A stretch of DNA of 35,869 nt from contig JAGBXW010000059.1 in assembly GCA_017629095.1 (NCBI GenBank), positions 1-35,869 on the forward strand. The letters run 5' to 3'. The position numbers were made by a program, and so were the translations under genes. The notes beneath the pieces were generated by a model. That model was not told the DNA's origin and did not search any database. It worked only from the letters and a program-made list of their open reading frames with translations. Numbering within the stretch: the first letter of the stretch is position 1; every line of letters starts with the position of its first letter. Of the stretch, positions 1-6,895 are shown piece after piece. The DNA is from Treponema sp. GTDB taxonomy: Bacteria > Spirochaetota > Spirochaetia > Treponematales > Treponemataceae.

Positions 1-1092
1 GTCTTCAGAAACAAGTTTCTTTCCAGTGGGGGAGCTAAACAACCAGGTCAAGAATACATCTGCAGCAGCTTGGGCCTCTGCACTGGCATTCTTGTTGATA
101 CACAGATAGTTTTCTGTTCCCACGCACAAACCTGCATTCATTTCCCCGTCGATTCCCATGTACAAGGGAAGGAATTTAATGTCAGCAGAAGCAACCTTGT
201 TTCCAGGTGTTCCCAAAATCTGAGCAGCTGCCCAGTTTCCGTTCTGAACCATAGCACACTGTCCCAAGGCAAATTCAGCCATGGAATCGTCTACACTTTT
301 GGATCCAAGCAATGTCTTAGCAGTAAGACTGTTGTTGGTGTACAAGTCCATCAAGTCCTTGAAGTTCTTGTTGTAGGTGAAATCCAAGGTTTCTGCAGCA
401 AGACCAGTGAGAACAGGGGAAGTTTCTGGAGCCTTCTTTAGGAATTCATAGTACAAGGGAACATTTACAGTGTGGGTCTGCCATCTCCACTGGTTTCCAG
501 CGGCCATGGAAGTACTGGCGAATACCCCCTTAATTCCCAAGGCGTCAATATTCTTCTGCATATCTTCAACAACAGCCTTCAATGTGGCAAAGTCCTTGAT
601 TTCTTCTGCAGAGTTAATTGCTACAGCCTTATTGGGCAGAGCAAAGTACTTGTTCATGATGGCATTGTTATAAATGATTCCGTAGCCTTCTACAGCATAA
701 GGAATTGCAGCAACCTTTCCGTCCAGTTTGAGAGCCATGGACTTGTCTGCCAATAGCTTGTAGAAATTAGTATCATCCAGAGGAGCAGCATCATTGCGAG
801 AACCTTCCAAACCAACAGGTCCGTTTGTCTGGAAAATAACAGGAGGATTTGACTTTGCCTGCTCGCTCTTCAAAGTCTGCTCGTAAGTTCCAGAAGCGGC
901 AGTTACAACCTTTAACTTATAACCAGGATTTTCTGCCTGGAAGGCAGGAATAACCTTTGCCTCGTACACATCAGCGATTTCTGGCTTGAAATTCAAGAAA
1001 TAAATTTCCTGAGCCTTTTCCTTTCCACCACCAGCAAACAGCATGCTACCTGCCACTGCTAGCATCAGAACACTTCCAAGTGCTTTCTTCAT
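1..1092 (-). CDS. ABC transporter substrate-binding protein, family 1 (partial, C-terminus outside window)
   Basis: The minus-strand frame is open from an ATG at 1092 to the left edge, giving 364 residues without a stop. It begins with a Sec signal peptide (MKKALGSVLMLAVAGSMLFA) followed by GGGKEKAQ. There is no lipobox Cys, so it would be cleaved by signal peptidase I rather than lipidated. The mature part has the look of extracellular solute-binding family 1 (sugar type), with IYNNAIMNKY near residue 140, aromatic-rich patches such as NQWRWQTH, and VFLTWLFSSPTGKKL close to the edge. It would deliver a sugar or oligosaccharide to a permease probably encoded further left. An AGGAG ribosome-binding site lies just before the ATG. 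A promoter with a LacI-like operator lies upstream, so sugar-responsive control is likely. The substrate cannot be read from the sequence. Confidence 0.9.
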   Translation of the reverse strand, partial: MKKALGSVLMLAVAGSMLFAGGGKEKAQEIYFLNFKPEIADVYEAKVIPAFQAENPGYKLKVVTAASGTYEQTLKSEQAKSNPPVIFQTNGPVGLEGSRNDAAPLDDTNFYKLLADKSMALKLDGKVAAIPYAVEGYGIIYNNAIMNKYFALPNKAVAINSAEEIKDFATLKAVVEDMQKNIDALGIKGVFASTSMAAGNQWRWQTHTVNVPLYYEFLKKAPETSPVLTGLAAETLDFTYNKNFKDLMDLYTNNSLTAKTLLGSKSVDDSMAEFALGQCAMVQNGNWAAAQILGTPGNKVASADIKFLPLYMGIDGEMNAGLCVGTENYLCINKNASAEAQAAADVFLTWLFSSPTGKKLVSED

Positions 1093-1151
1093 AAAAAACT
1101 CCTTTGTGTATAATAAGGATTGCACCAAACACCTGGCACCACGGCTAATAG

Positions 1152-1166
1152 AAAAGTGACACTTTT
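1152..1166. repeat. 15-bp palindrome in the leader of the substrate-binding protein gene
   Basis: AAAAGTG, one base, CACTTTT is a perfect inverted repeat with a single central base. It lies in the transcribed leader of the minus-strand gene, about 60 bases upstream of its ATG. It could be a second protein-binding site or a very short hairpin. No U-rich terminator context was seen. Confidence 0.5.
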
Positions 1167-1207
1167 TTACCAGCCTAATCCTCCTAGTTTAACACTCTCT
1201 AAAATAT

Positions 1208-1236
1208 ATGGTAAACCGATTTAGTAACCCTGTCAA
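1208..1236 (-). promoter_or_regulatory. Promoter of the substrate-binding protein gene with LacI-family-like operator
   Basis: On the minus strand TTGACA (1231-1236, perfect -35) is followed after 17 bases by TACCAT (1208-1213, -10, 4 of 6). The spacer holds TAAATCGGTTTA (1212-1223), a near-palindrome around a central CG with 5 of 6 half-site positions matching. This central-CG form is typical of LacI/GalR-family operators. A repressor bound here would lie between the -35 and -10 elements. The repressor gene is not in the window. Confidence 0.65.
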
Positions 1237-1350
1237 GAAAATAATTTACTGAAAAAGAATTTTTGTAAAATCATCTGCTTTCAGTCTACTTACAGTATAG
1301 CTTCCATGGTAAATTCTTTTCAAACAACAGAGAACTTTGGAGGGGATGTG

Positions 1351-1410
1351 ATGAGTAATAGTGCAATTTTTTTTCCAGTATGCCGAAAATCTACAAATGA
1401 AAGGAATTAA
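1351..1410 (+). CDS. Possible 19-codon leader ORF overlapping the start of the vWA gene
   Basis: A strong Shine-Dalgarno stretch (GGAGGGG, 1339-1345) lies 5 bases before an ATG at 1351. The frame runs MSNSAIFFPVCRKSTNERN and stops at 1408-1410, overlapping the probable vWA start at 1397. The vWA start itself has no good ribosome-binding site, so coupled translation through this small ORF is plausible. The alternative is that loss of one T from the T8 run at 1367-1374 would fuse this start to the vWA frame. No homologue is known to me, and this may be a fortuitous ORF. Confidence 0.3.
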   Translation: MSNSAIFFPVCRKSTNERN

Positions 1411-2605
1411 ATTTTTCATAGCCTCTGTGATTGCCACCTTGTTAATTGGCACCCTATCTGCCCAGACCCTTCATATCGATGCTCAAGACCTTGTTCTTGA
1501 TACGATTTTTCTGGAAAATGGAGATATCCAAGGATACATGCTCTACGTCCGTCAAAAGCCAGGAATGAATTCCCTTTTGCTGACAGAAACAACAAGTTCT
1601 GCTGATGGAATGGCAACAAATTATGCCTATCGTGCCATGGAATGGAATGAAATAAATGGAGATGAGCCACGTATGTTGAACGGCAAGCTTTTGGAGTCAG
1701 AGTTTGCACGATTCAGTATCATCGATTCCTCTCCAGAAGAACATCCAACCTTGGGACAAGCCTTTTGTCTATATATTCCTGCCACAATGCAGTATGGCTA
1801 CCCTTGGACACGCAATGGAATAACCCATGTAGAACTTGGAACCTTTGTGAACATCCGTGCCTTTGCAGCCTTGTACGCAGATTATAGCAGTGGCTATGAG
1901 GATAATCCCTTTATGTTTTATTTAGGGAAAACGGCTACTGGTGCCACCGTTCCTGTCTTGGTAACCTTAAGCGACACCTATAGTCCTCAGGCAGTCTCTG
2001 CCTTTGATCAGCTGGTGAAAGAAGTGGGAGGAAGCCTCACCTATTCCATGGGGCCAGAAACCATTAACGATGATATTCTCAAACTTTTGCAGCAACTTGA
2101 CCCTAGCCTCCCTGCTGACATTATGTTTACCATGGATTCCACTGGCAGCATGTTAGATGATGTGATTCAGTTACGAAAAGATTTTATTCCCCGCTTGAAG
2201 GAACTCTTGTCTACATTTACCGCTCCTGTTCGATTGGGACTTTTGTTGTATCGAGATTATGTTGACAACTATGATTATGAAGGGCTTCCTATTCACCTCT
2301 ATCCCTTTTCCGACACGGTGGAAGAATTTGAGGCAAATCTCTTTGACTTTGTCATTAAGGGCAATGAGGGGGGCGATCCTCCAGAAGCAGTGTATGAGGC
2401 ATTGCAAGGTGCCATGGAGTTTTACCAGTGGACAGCAGAAACACAACGGCGGATTATCCTCATTGGAGATGCTGAACCCCACTTTTTTCCTCGTGGTTCA
2501 AGAAAATATACCAAGGAGCTGGTCATTACCACTGCACTGGACAAGCATATTATCATTGACGCCATTATTACCCCAGACGGAAAAACCTCCGCTGACAGAA
2601 AGTAG
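1397..2605 (+). CDS. Secreted von Willebrand factor type A domain protein
   Basis: Starting at ATG 1397 the protein has 402 residues and opens with a signal peptide (MKGIKFFIASVIATLLIGTLSA). A GTG at 1361 is in frame but would put 12 residues before the signal sequence, so 1397 is preferred. Residues about 20-235 are an unrecognised N-terminal region. The C-terminal vWA domain starts at about residue 240 with the MIDAS motif DSTGS (D247), and a later segment reads LIGDAEPHFF. vWA domains bind a metal ion and mediate protein-protein contacts; the partner here is unknown. It stands alone, and a hairpin terminator follows. An in-frame 17-codon extension after the TAG (to TAA 2657-2659) is probably untranslated. 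Confidence 0.85.
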   Translation: MKGIKFFIASVIATLLIGTLSAQTLHIDAQDLVLDTIFLENGDIQGYMLYVRQKPGMNSLLLTETTSSADGMATNYAYRAMEWNEINGDEPRMLNGKLLESEFARFSIIDSSPEEHPTLGQAFCLYIPATMQYGYPWTRNGITHVELGTFVNIRAFAALYADYSSGYEDNPFMFYLGKTATGATVPVLVTLSDTYSPQAVSAFDQLVKEVGGSLTYSMGPETINDDILKLLQQLDPSLPADIMFTMDSTGSMLDDVIQLRKDFIPRLKELLSTFTAPVRLGLLLYRDYVDNYDYEGLPIHLYPFSDTVEEFEANLFDFVIKGNEGGDPPEAVYEALQGAMEFYQWTAETQRRIILIGDAEPHFFPRGSRKYTKELVITTALDKHIIIDAIITPDGKTSADRK

Positions 2606-2657
2606 CTTTTCGTTTTCTCACTTCGTGAAAGACAGTTTAAGAATGTTCTAGACAAAT

Positions 2658-2679
2658 AAAGCCCCGCAATTGGGGCTTT
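2658..2679. terminator. Terminator hairpin between the convergent vWA and lipoprotein genes
   Basis: AAAGCCCC (2658-2665) and GGGGCTTT (2672-2679) form a perfect 8-bp stem with a 6-base loop, followed by a moderately T-rich run. It lies between the convergent genes ending at 2605 and 2717 and could serve both. Confidence 0.8.
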
Positions 2680-2716
2680 ATACTTTTGGTGGAATCCTAA
2701 TTTCCGAGGGCTTTTC

Positions 2717-3136
2717 TTACAATCCCAGTTTTTCTTCAGCTTCCATCAGCTCCTTTTCCGGAATCTTGGCTAGGTCTAATTCTGCCAATTTTTTGAACGA
2801 TGGAGGGAGTACGCCTGCCACATCAGATTCATAGTAGGACAAAATCCGCTGTAAATCAGGAATCGCTTGCTGCCACTTCTTCTGCTTTACCTTTAAGTGG
2901 GCAATCTCGTATTCAGCTTCCACTAACTTGTCCATTTGATCTCCGTAGCGGATGATGATGGCCTCATAATAGGCTTGGGCAGCCTTAACATTTCCTTTGT
3001 CATAGCTTGCTTGAGCTAGATTGATTAATTCATCAGCAGTTAAGTCCTGTGGAATGTGCTTTGGTGCTGACTGGCAACCTGTTGCAAAAAAAATCAGGGC
3101 AAGGAGGATGCCTGCAAAATAAATTGTACGTTTCAT
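2717..3136 (-). CDS. Small TPR-like lipoprotein (BamD/YfiO-like fold suspected)
   Basis: The 139-residue product starts MKRTIYFAGILLALIFFATGC, a lipoprotein signal peptide with Cys21 as the lipidated residue. The rest is helical: ADELINLAQASYDKGNVKAAQAYYEAII is one clear tetratricopeptide-type helix pair, followed by EAEYEIAHLKVKQKKWQQAIPDL, a second. Such lipoproteins resemble the TPR parts of BamD, the outer-membrane assembly factor, but at this length it would carry only two or three repeats, so the role is uncertain. The frame stays open upstream to 3637, but that region overlaps fumC and shows no gene-like sequence. The ATG at 3136 is chosen because it opens the signal peptide. There is no Shine-Dalgarno; a -10 element lies 7 bases upstream, so the mRNA may be leaderless. 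Confidence 0.8.
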   Translation of the reverse strand: MKRTIYFAGILLALIFFATGCQSAPKHIPQDLTADELINLAQASYDKGNVKAAQAYYEAIIIRYGDQMDKLVEAEYEIAHLKVKQKKWQQAIPDLQRILSYYESDVAGVLPPSFKKLAELDLAKIPEKELMEAEEKLGL

Positions 3137-3143
3137 GAAAAAA

Positions 3144-3172
3144 AGTGTAGCACAGTGAGGGGGACTGTGCAA
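3144..3172 (-). promoter_or_regulatory. Putative leaderless promoter with a 7-bp inverted repeat in the spacer
   Basis: On the minus strand TTGCAC (3167-3172) is followed after 17 bases by TACACT (3144-3149), which ends 7 bases before the lipoprotein ATG. A start site at the usual distance would fall on the ATG itself. The spacer is flanked by an inverted repeat, GCACAGT (3150-3156) and ACTGTGC (3164-3170), with a 7-base gap, placed so that a bound regulator would cover the promoter. The -35 match is weak. Confidence 0.45.
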
Positions 3173-3241
3173 GGGGCTTGAAAAAGAACAGGCCAGCAGC
3201 TTCACGACTAGCACCAGGAAGACTTCCCCCTCCCCCTTCCC

Positions 3242-3255
3242 TTCAGTATACTGAA
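3242..3255 (+). promoter_or_regulatory. 14-bp perfect palindrome over the likely fumC -10 element
   Basis: TTCAGTATACTGAA is a perfect 14-bp palindrome. It contains TATACT (3247-3252), a good -10 hexamer, positioned for a start near 3259 and a leader of about 26 bases before the fumC start at 3285. No convincing -35 lies 16-18 bases upstream. The arrangement suggests an operator, possibly with activator dependence. Confidence 0.4.
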
Positions 3256-3284
3256 AAAAATTGCAAGAAACGATGAGGTGCAAG

Positions 3285-4679
3285 ATGGAATACAGGATAG
3301 AACATGACTCCATGGGAGAGGTAAAGGTGCCCGCAGACAAATTGTGGGGAGCCCAGACAGAACGGAGCCGCAACAATTTTAGAATCGGGGAAGGAATTGA
3401 AACCATGCCCCAAGAAATTATTCGGGCCTTTGGAATTTTGAAAAAGGCGGCGGCCCAGGCAAACCACCAGCTAAAGCCAGAAAAGATGACAGCAGAAAAA
3501 CGAGCTGCCATAGAAGCTGCCTGTGACAAGGTGATTTCTGGAGAATTGATGGAGCATTTTCCCCTGGTGGTGTGGCAAACCGGCAGTGGAACACAATCCA
3601 ACATGAATGCCAACGAGGTTATCGCTACTGTGGGCAACTTGGCTCACGAAAAAAAATCAGCAGAAGGGAAAAGCCTACTGCACCCCAACGACGACATCAA
3701 TATGAGCCAGTCCTCCAACGATACCTTTCCCACAGCCATGCATATTGCTGCCGTTATGAGCTTGGAGGATGACCTATTACCTGCAGTAGACAAGCTTATT
3801 GCCACCTTCTGTCGTCTAGAAGCTGAAAATAAAGGCATTGTAAAAAGCGGTCGCACCCATCTACAGGACGCCACCCCCATTACCTTTTCCCAGGAAATTA
3901 GCGGTTGGAGAAGCTCCCTAGAACGAGACCGAGAACTAATTTGCCGCAGCATTGAGCCCTTGCGGGAGCTGGCTCTTGGTGGCACCGCCGTGGGAACTGG
4001 CTTGAATGCTCCCGCTGGCTTTGATCAAGCAGTGGCTCAAGCAGTAAGCAATCTAACAGGAAAGAGCTTTGTCAGTGCCAGTAACAAGTTTCACGCCCTT
4101 ACCAGCAAGGATGAGCTAGTATTTGCCCACGGTGCAGTGAAGGCCTTGGCCTGCGACATGATGAAGATTGCCAACGACATCCGCTGGCTGGCATCTGGTC
4201 CTCGGCTGGGCTTGGGAGAAATCACCATTCCAGAAAATGAGCCAGGTTCTTCCATTATGCCTGGCAAGGTAAACCCCACCCAATGTGAGGCAGTTACCAT
4301 GGTGGCTGTACAGGTTATGGGAAATGATGTGGCGGTGTCTATGGCAGCCAGCCAGGGCAACTTTGAACTGAATGTATTCATGCCCGTGTGTATCTACAAC
4401 TTTTTGCAATCAGTGCGGCTTATGGCCCAGGCCATCACCTCCTTTAACCAGCATTGTGCAACGGGAATCAAGGCAAACAAGGAAAAAATGCACCACAATC
4501 TTCACAATTCCCTTATGCTGGTTACCGCACTGAATCCTCACATTGGCTACGAACGAGCGGCTCAAGTGGCAAAGAAGGCCTTTGCAGAAAATATTTCTTT
4601 AAAAGAAGCCTGCTTAGAGCTGGGATTTTTAACCCAAGACCAGTTTGATGCAGCCTTTAAGCCCGAGGAAATGGTGTAA
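3285..4679 (+). CDS. fumC: Class II fumarate hydratase (fumarase C)
   Basis: The enzyme interconverts fumarate and L-malate in the cytoplasm. The 464-residue length matches class II fumarases, which are iron-independent homotetramers. Family marks are SGRTHLQDA (188-196, catalytic His192 region), TGSGTQSNMNANEV (about 99-112) and the signature GSSIMPGKVNP (321-331) with the catalytic Ser loop. The start at 3285 (MEYRIEHD) is chosen because it fits the family N-terminus and has GAGGTG four bases upstream; an upstream TTG at 3261 is in frame but less likely. No other citric-acid-cycle gene is near, so it may serve a partial reductive or oxidative branch or fumarate recycling from purine and aspartate metabolism. 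Confidence 0.97.
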   Translation: MEYRIEHDSMGEVKVPADKLWGAQTERSRNNFRIGEGIETMPQEIIRAFGILKKAAAQANHQLKPEKMTAEKRAAIEAACDKVISGELMEHFPLVVWQTGSGTQSNMNANEVIATVGNLAHEKKSAEGKSLLHPNDDINMSQSSNDTFPTAMHIAAVMSLEDDLLPAVDKLIATFCRLEAENKGIVKSGRTHLQDATPITFSQEISGWRSSLERDRELICRSIEPLRELALGGTAVGTGLNAPAGFDQAVAQAVSNLTGKSFVSASNKFHALTSKDELVFAHGAVKALACDMMKIANDIRWLASGPRLGLGEITIPENEPGSSIMPGKVNPTQCEAVTMVAVQVMGNDVAVSMAASQGNFELNVFMPVCIYNFLQSVRLMAQAITSFNQHCATGIKANKEKMHHNLHNSLMLVTALNPHIGYERAAQVAKKAFAENISLKEACLELGFLTQDQFDAAFKPEEMV

Positions 4680-4698
4680 GACTCACCCTAAACTCACC

Positions 4699-4773
4699 GT
4701 GAGCCGAACCTAAAGTGAGGCTCACCCAGAGCCAGACCTTGGGATTAAAGCCTTATGCGTTGCAATCCCAAGG
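4699..4773. terminator. Inverted repeats between convergent fumC and the CBM9-like gene
   Basis: Two structures lie in this gap. GTGAGCC (4699-4705) pairs with GGCTCAC (4719-4725), among several CTCAC/GTGAG copies. CCTTGGGATT (4737-4746) pairs perfectly with AATCCCAAGG (4764-4773) around a 17-base loop. Neither is followed by a clear U-tract, so classification as terminators rests mainly on their place between convergent genes. Confidence 0.45.
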
Positions 4774-4778
4774 CTTGG

Positions 4779-5567
4779 TTATCCCCGCTCCATCTTTTGC
4801 CAGCGAAAGCCTGCAAAAAGCTGTGGCTGGTGAAAGCGGGGAACAAGTTCTACACCATCAAAGTCCAGCAATGACTGCAGGGCTTGCTTTTCGCTTTCTC
4901 CTTCTACAGAAACGGGGCTCCCTGAACCTGTTACAGGAATAATTCTATTGATGGTTCCTCGCCACAAGCTGCCATCAGCAGGAGTAACAGGATTTTCAAT
5001 GGTGTTGGCAAGACCAAAGTCAGTCCAGGGAATAAAAAGCTCCAAGTACCAGAACTCCTCCTCCACCTCCATCTTCCAGCTGGCATTGCTTTTCCAGTCA
5101 TAATCAAAGAAAAGCTTTTGTCCCCCAATCTCCTGCATCAAGATGCCAGAAGCAGGATTGGTAAGGCTGGAACAGGTAGCCTCTAGCAGACCTTCCTTCA
5201 CCGCCACTCGGTAGTCAAGGCAGGAGCCAGCTGCGTCGATTTCCCAGCCGTAGTAAAAGGGAGAGCCTTCTGGCTGAATGAACACCTCCAGACAATGGCG
5301 ATTAAAAACCCAGGACTCGGGCTGGGGATTGGAATCTGAGGAAAAAGAAGTAGAGTCCTGTCTCTTAAAATCAGGAGCTTCTGCACAAAAGGACAAGGCG
5401 ATCCCGTCCTTGCCACCAGCCACAAAGGCTCCAGTAAATTCCTTTCGGCCACAATCATTTCCAGGAATGAAGTCCAGTTCAATGCCGGGCACCTCGTACC
5501 GTTGCAATTTTTTGTCGCTGTCCTGCCGCACCGTAATGGGCAAAATGGGAATGGTAAAATCAAGCAT
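4779..5567 (-). CDS. Carbohydrate-binding family 9-like (CBM9/DOMON-type) protein
   Basis: The 262-residue product starting at ATG 5567 has no signal peptide. The central region holds the CBM9-like pattern: FNRHCLEVFIQPEG, then FYYGWEIDAAGSCLDYRV, then a two-strand segment ending ELFIPWTDFG and RGTINRIIPV. This fold binds sugars in secreted xylanases, but stand-alone copies without a signal peptide are common and mostly uncharacterised. The frame extends to a GTG at 5618, but MLDFTIPILP is the better start. No Shine-Dalgarno is visible; TACACT lies 6 bases upstream of the ATG. It is convergent with fumC and divergent from the nag operon, and a role in sugar handling is only a guess. Confidence 0.75.
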   Translation of the reverse strand: MLDFTIPILPITVRQDSDKKLQRYEVPGIELDFIPGNDCGRKEFTGAFVAGGKDGIALSFCAEAPDFKRQDSTSFSSDSNPQPESWVFNRHCLEVFIQPEGSPFYYGWEIDAAGSCLDYRVAVKEGLLEATCSSLTNPASGILMQEIGGQKLFFDYDWKSNASWKMEVEEEFWYLELFIPWTDFGLANTIENPVTPADGSLWRGTINRIIPVTGSGSPVSVEGESEKQALQSLLDFDGVELVPRFHQPQLFAGFRWQKMERG

Positions 5568-5573
5568 GATGTC

Positions 5574-5579
5574 AGTGTA
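5574..5579 (-). promoter_or_regulatory. Possible -10 element directly upstream of the CBM9-like gene
   Basis: TACACT on the minus strand ends 6 bases before the ATG at 5567, the same hexamer and nearly the same spacing as at the lipoprotein gene (3144-3149). No good -35 is seen 16-18 bases upstream. It is consistent with a leaderless transcript but weak alone. Confidence 0.3.
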
Positions 5580-5652
5580 ACAGGATTGGAGAAAAAGTGG
5601 AAGAAGATGCACCTTCACAGAGTCTGCTGTCTACCACAGGATGTACAAAATT

Positions 5653-5697
5653 TTGATAGAAATTTAGCCATTTTTATAGTACTATAGTTTTAGGAGG
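5653..5697 (+). promoter_or_regulatory. nagAB promoter and ribosome-binding site
   Basis: TTGATA (5653-5658, 5 of 6) and TATAGT (5675-5680, 5 of 6) are separated by 16 bases. The -10 is half of a perfect 12-bp palindrome, TATAGTACTATA (5675-5686), a possible operator. AGGAGG (5692-5697) lies four bases before the nagA ATG. Confidence 0.7.
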
Positions 5698-5701
5698 TTC
5701 T

Positions 5702-6868
5702 ATGTCTATTTGTTTATATAACGGCACCCTTCTCAGTGGATTTGCAGTTATGGAAAAATGCGCTGTGCTGATAGAAGATGGTCAAATTGCAGACGTTTTT
5801 AGTCAAAAAAGATTTGAACAAAAGAAATTTTCCCCTTCTACCAAGGTCTATAACGTGGAAGGAGCATATATTTCTCCCGGTTTTATCGACACCCACATCC
5901 ACGGTTTTAAAGGCCACGGTACAGAAGATGGTTCTACAGAAGCTATTTTGGCCATGTCTAAGGATTTAGCTGACTATGGAGTCACCTCCTTTAACCCCAC
6001 CTTGTATTCCTCCGTGGAAGAAAATTTTCTGAAGGATATCAAGGCCATCACTGCCGCCATGGGCCAGGAAGAAGGAGCCAACATCATGGGAATGCACCTA
6101 GAAGGCCCCTTCGTTTCCCCCGACAAGGTTGGCGTCCAAAAGCCTGAAACCATTCACAAGGTGGACTTAGAGCTTATGGAACGACTATGGCATGCCAGTG
6201 AGGGTAAAATCGTCAACATGACTGTTGCCCCAGAAATCAAGGGAATGCGGGAATTGGCCCTCTTTTGCTTGAAGAAAGGAATTATCTTGCAGGCAGGCCA
6301 CACCAATGCCACCTACGAGAACATGGTAGAAGGAATGCAGGCTGGAATCCTTCACTCTACCCACCTGTTTAACGCCATGAGTCAGATGCATCACCGTAAC
6401 CCTGGGGCTGTGGGAGCTATTCTCATTCACCCAGAAATGGCCTGCGAAATTATTGCTGACGGAGTCCACGTTCACCCAGACTTGCTGAAGCTTCTGCGAC
6501 GAGACAAGCCTGCCGACAAGATTGTTCTTGTTACTGATGCATTGCGGCCCACAGAACAGACTGAGGGCACCCTCTTGGCAAACAAGGAGGAGGTTGTCTT
6601 TGAAGGAGGCTGCTTCCACCGCAAGGAGGATGGAGTTATTGCTGGTTCCGCTCTCACCATGATTCGTGGTGTGAAGAATTTGGTAGACTTTGGTATTCCC
6701 CTTGAGGATGCAGTTCGCTGTGCCTCCACCAATCCAGCCCAAATCATGCATTATACTAAAAAGGGACAGATTATCCCCGGTTATGATGCTGACTTAGTTG
6801 TCTTTGACAAGTATTTTAACGTATTGATGACTCTCATCGGTGGAGACATCAAAAAGAATATTATATAA
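5702..6868 (+). CDS. nagA: N-acetylglucosamine-6-phosphate deacetylase
   Basis: This 388-residue cytoplasmic enzyme removes the acetyl group from GlcNAc-6-phosphate, giving glucosamine-6-phosphate and acetate. Amidohydrolase marks are all present: FIDTHIHG with His65 and His67, the metal-binding Glu in MHLEGPF (E134), His200 in AGHTNA, His221 in THLFNAM, and the catalytic Asp279 in LVTDA. Length is normal for the family. A strong AGGAGG site fixes the start. nagB follows after 27 bases, so the pair forms an operon for use of amino sugars from host glycans or recycled peptidoglycan. The upstream palindrome may be the site for a GlcNAc-responsive regulator. Confidence 0.97.
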   Translation: MSICLYNGTLLSGFAVMEKCAVLIEDGQIADVFSQKRFEQKKFSPSTKVYNVEGAYISPGFIDTHIHGFKGHGTEDGSTEAILAMSKDLADYGVTSFNPTLYSSVEENFLKDIKAITAAMGQEEGANIMGMHLEGPFVSPDKVGVQKPETIHKVDLELMERLWHASEGKIVNMTVAPEIKGMRELALFCLKKGIILQAGHTNATYENMVEGMQAGILHSTHLFNAMSQMHHRNPGAVGAILIHPEMACEIIADGVHVHPDLLKLLRRDKPADKIVLVTDALRPTEQTEGTLLANKEEVVFEGGCFHRKEDGVIAGSALTMIRGVKNLVDFGIPLEDAVRCASTNPAQIMHYTKKGQIIPGYDADLVVFDKYFNVLMTLIGGDIKKNII

Positions 6869-6895
6869 CCGGTTTGCCGGAACAAGGAGTTGAAT

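Noticed and set aside
2603..2659. In-frame extension of 17 codons after the vWA stop codon
   Set aside because: The vWA domain is already complete, a terminator follows at once, and there is no sign of a readthrough signal.
3137..3637. Upstream extension of the lipoprotein frame to 306 residues
   Set aside because: It overlaps the first part of fumC on the opposite strand, has no protein-like pattern, and would bury a clear lipoprotein signal peptide.
6185..6751. Minus-strand open frame of 188 residues
   Set aside because: It lies entirely within nagA in antisense and shows no family features.
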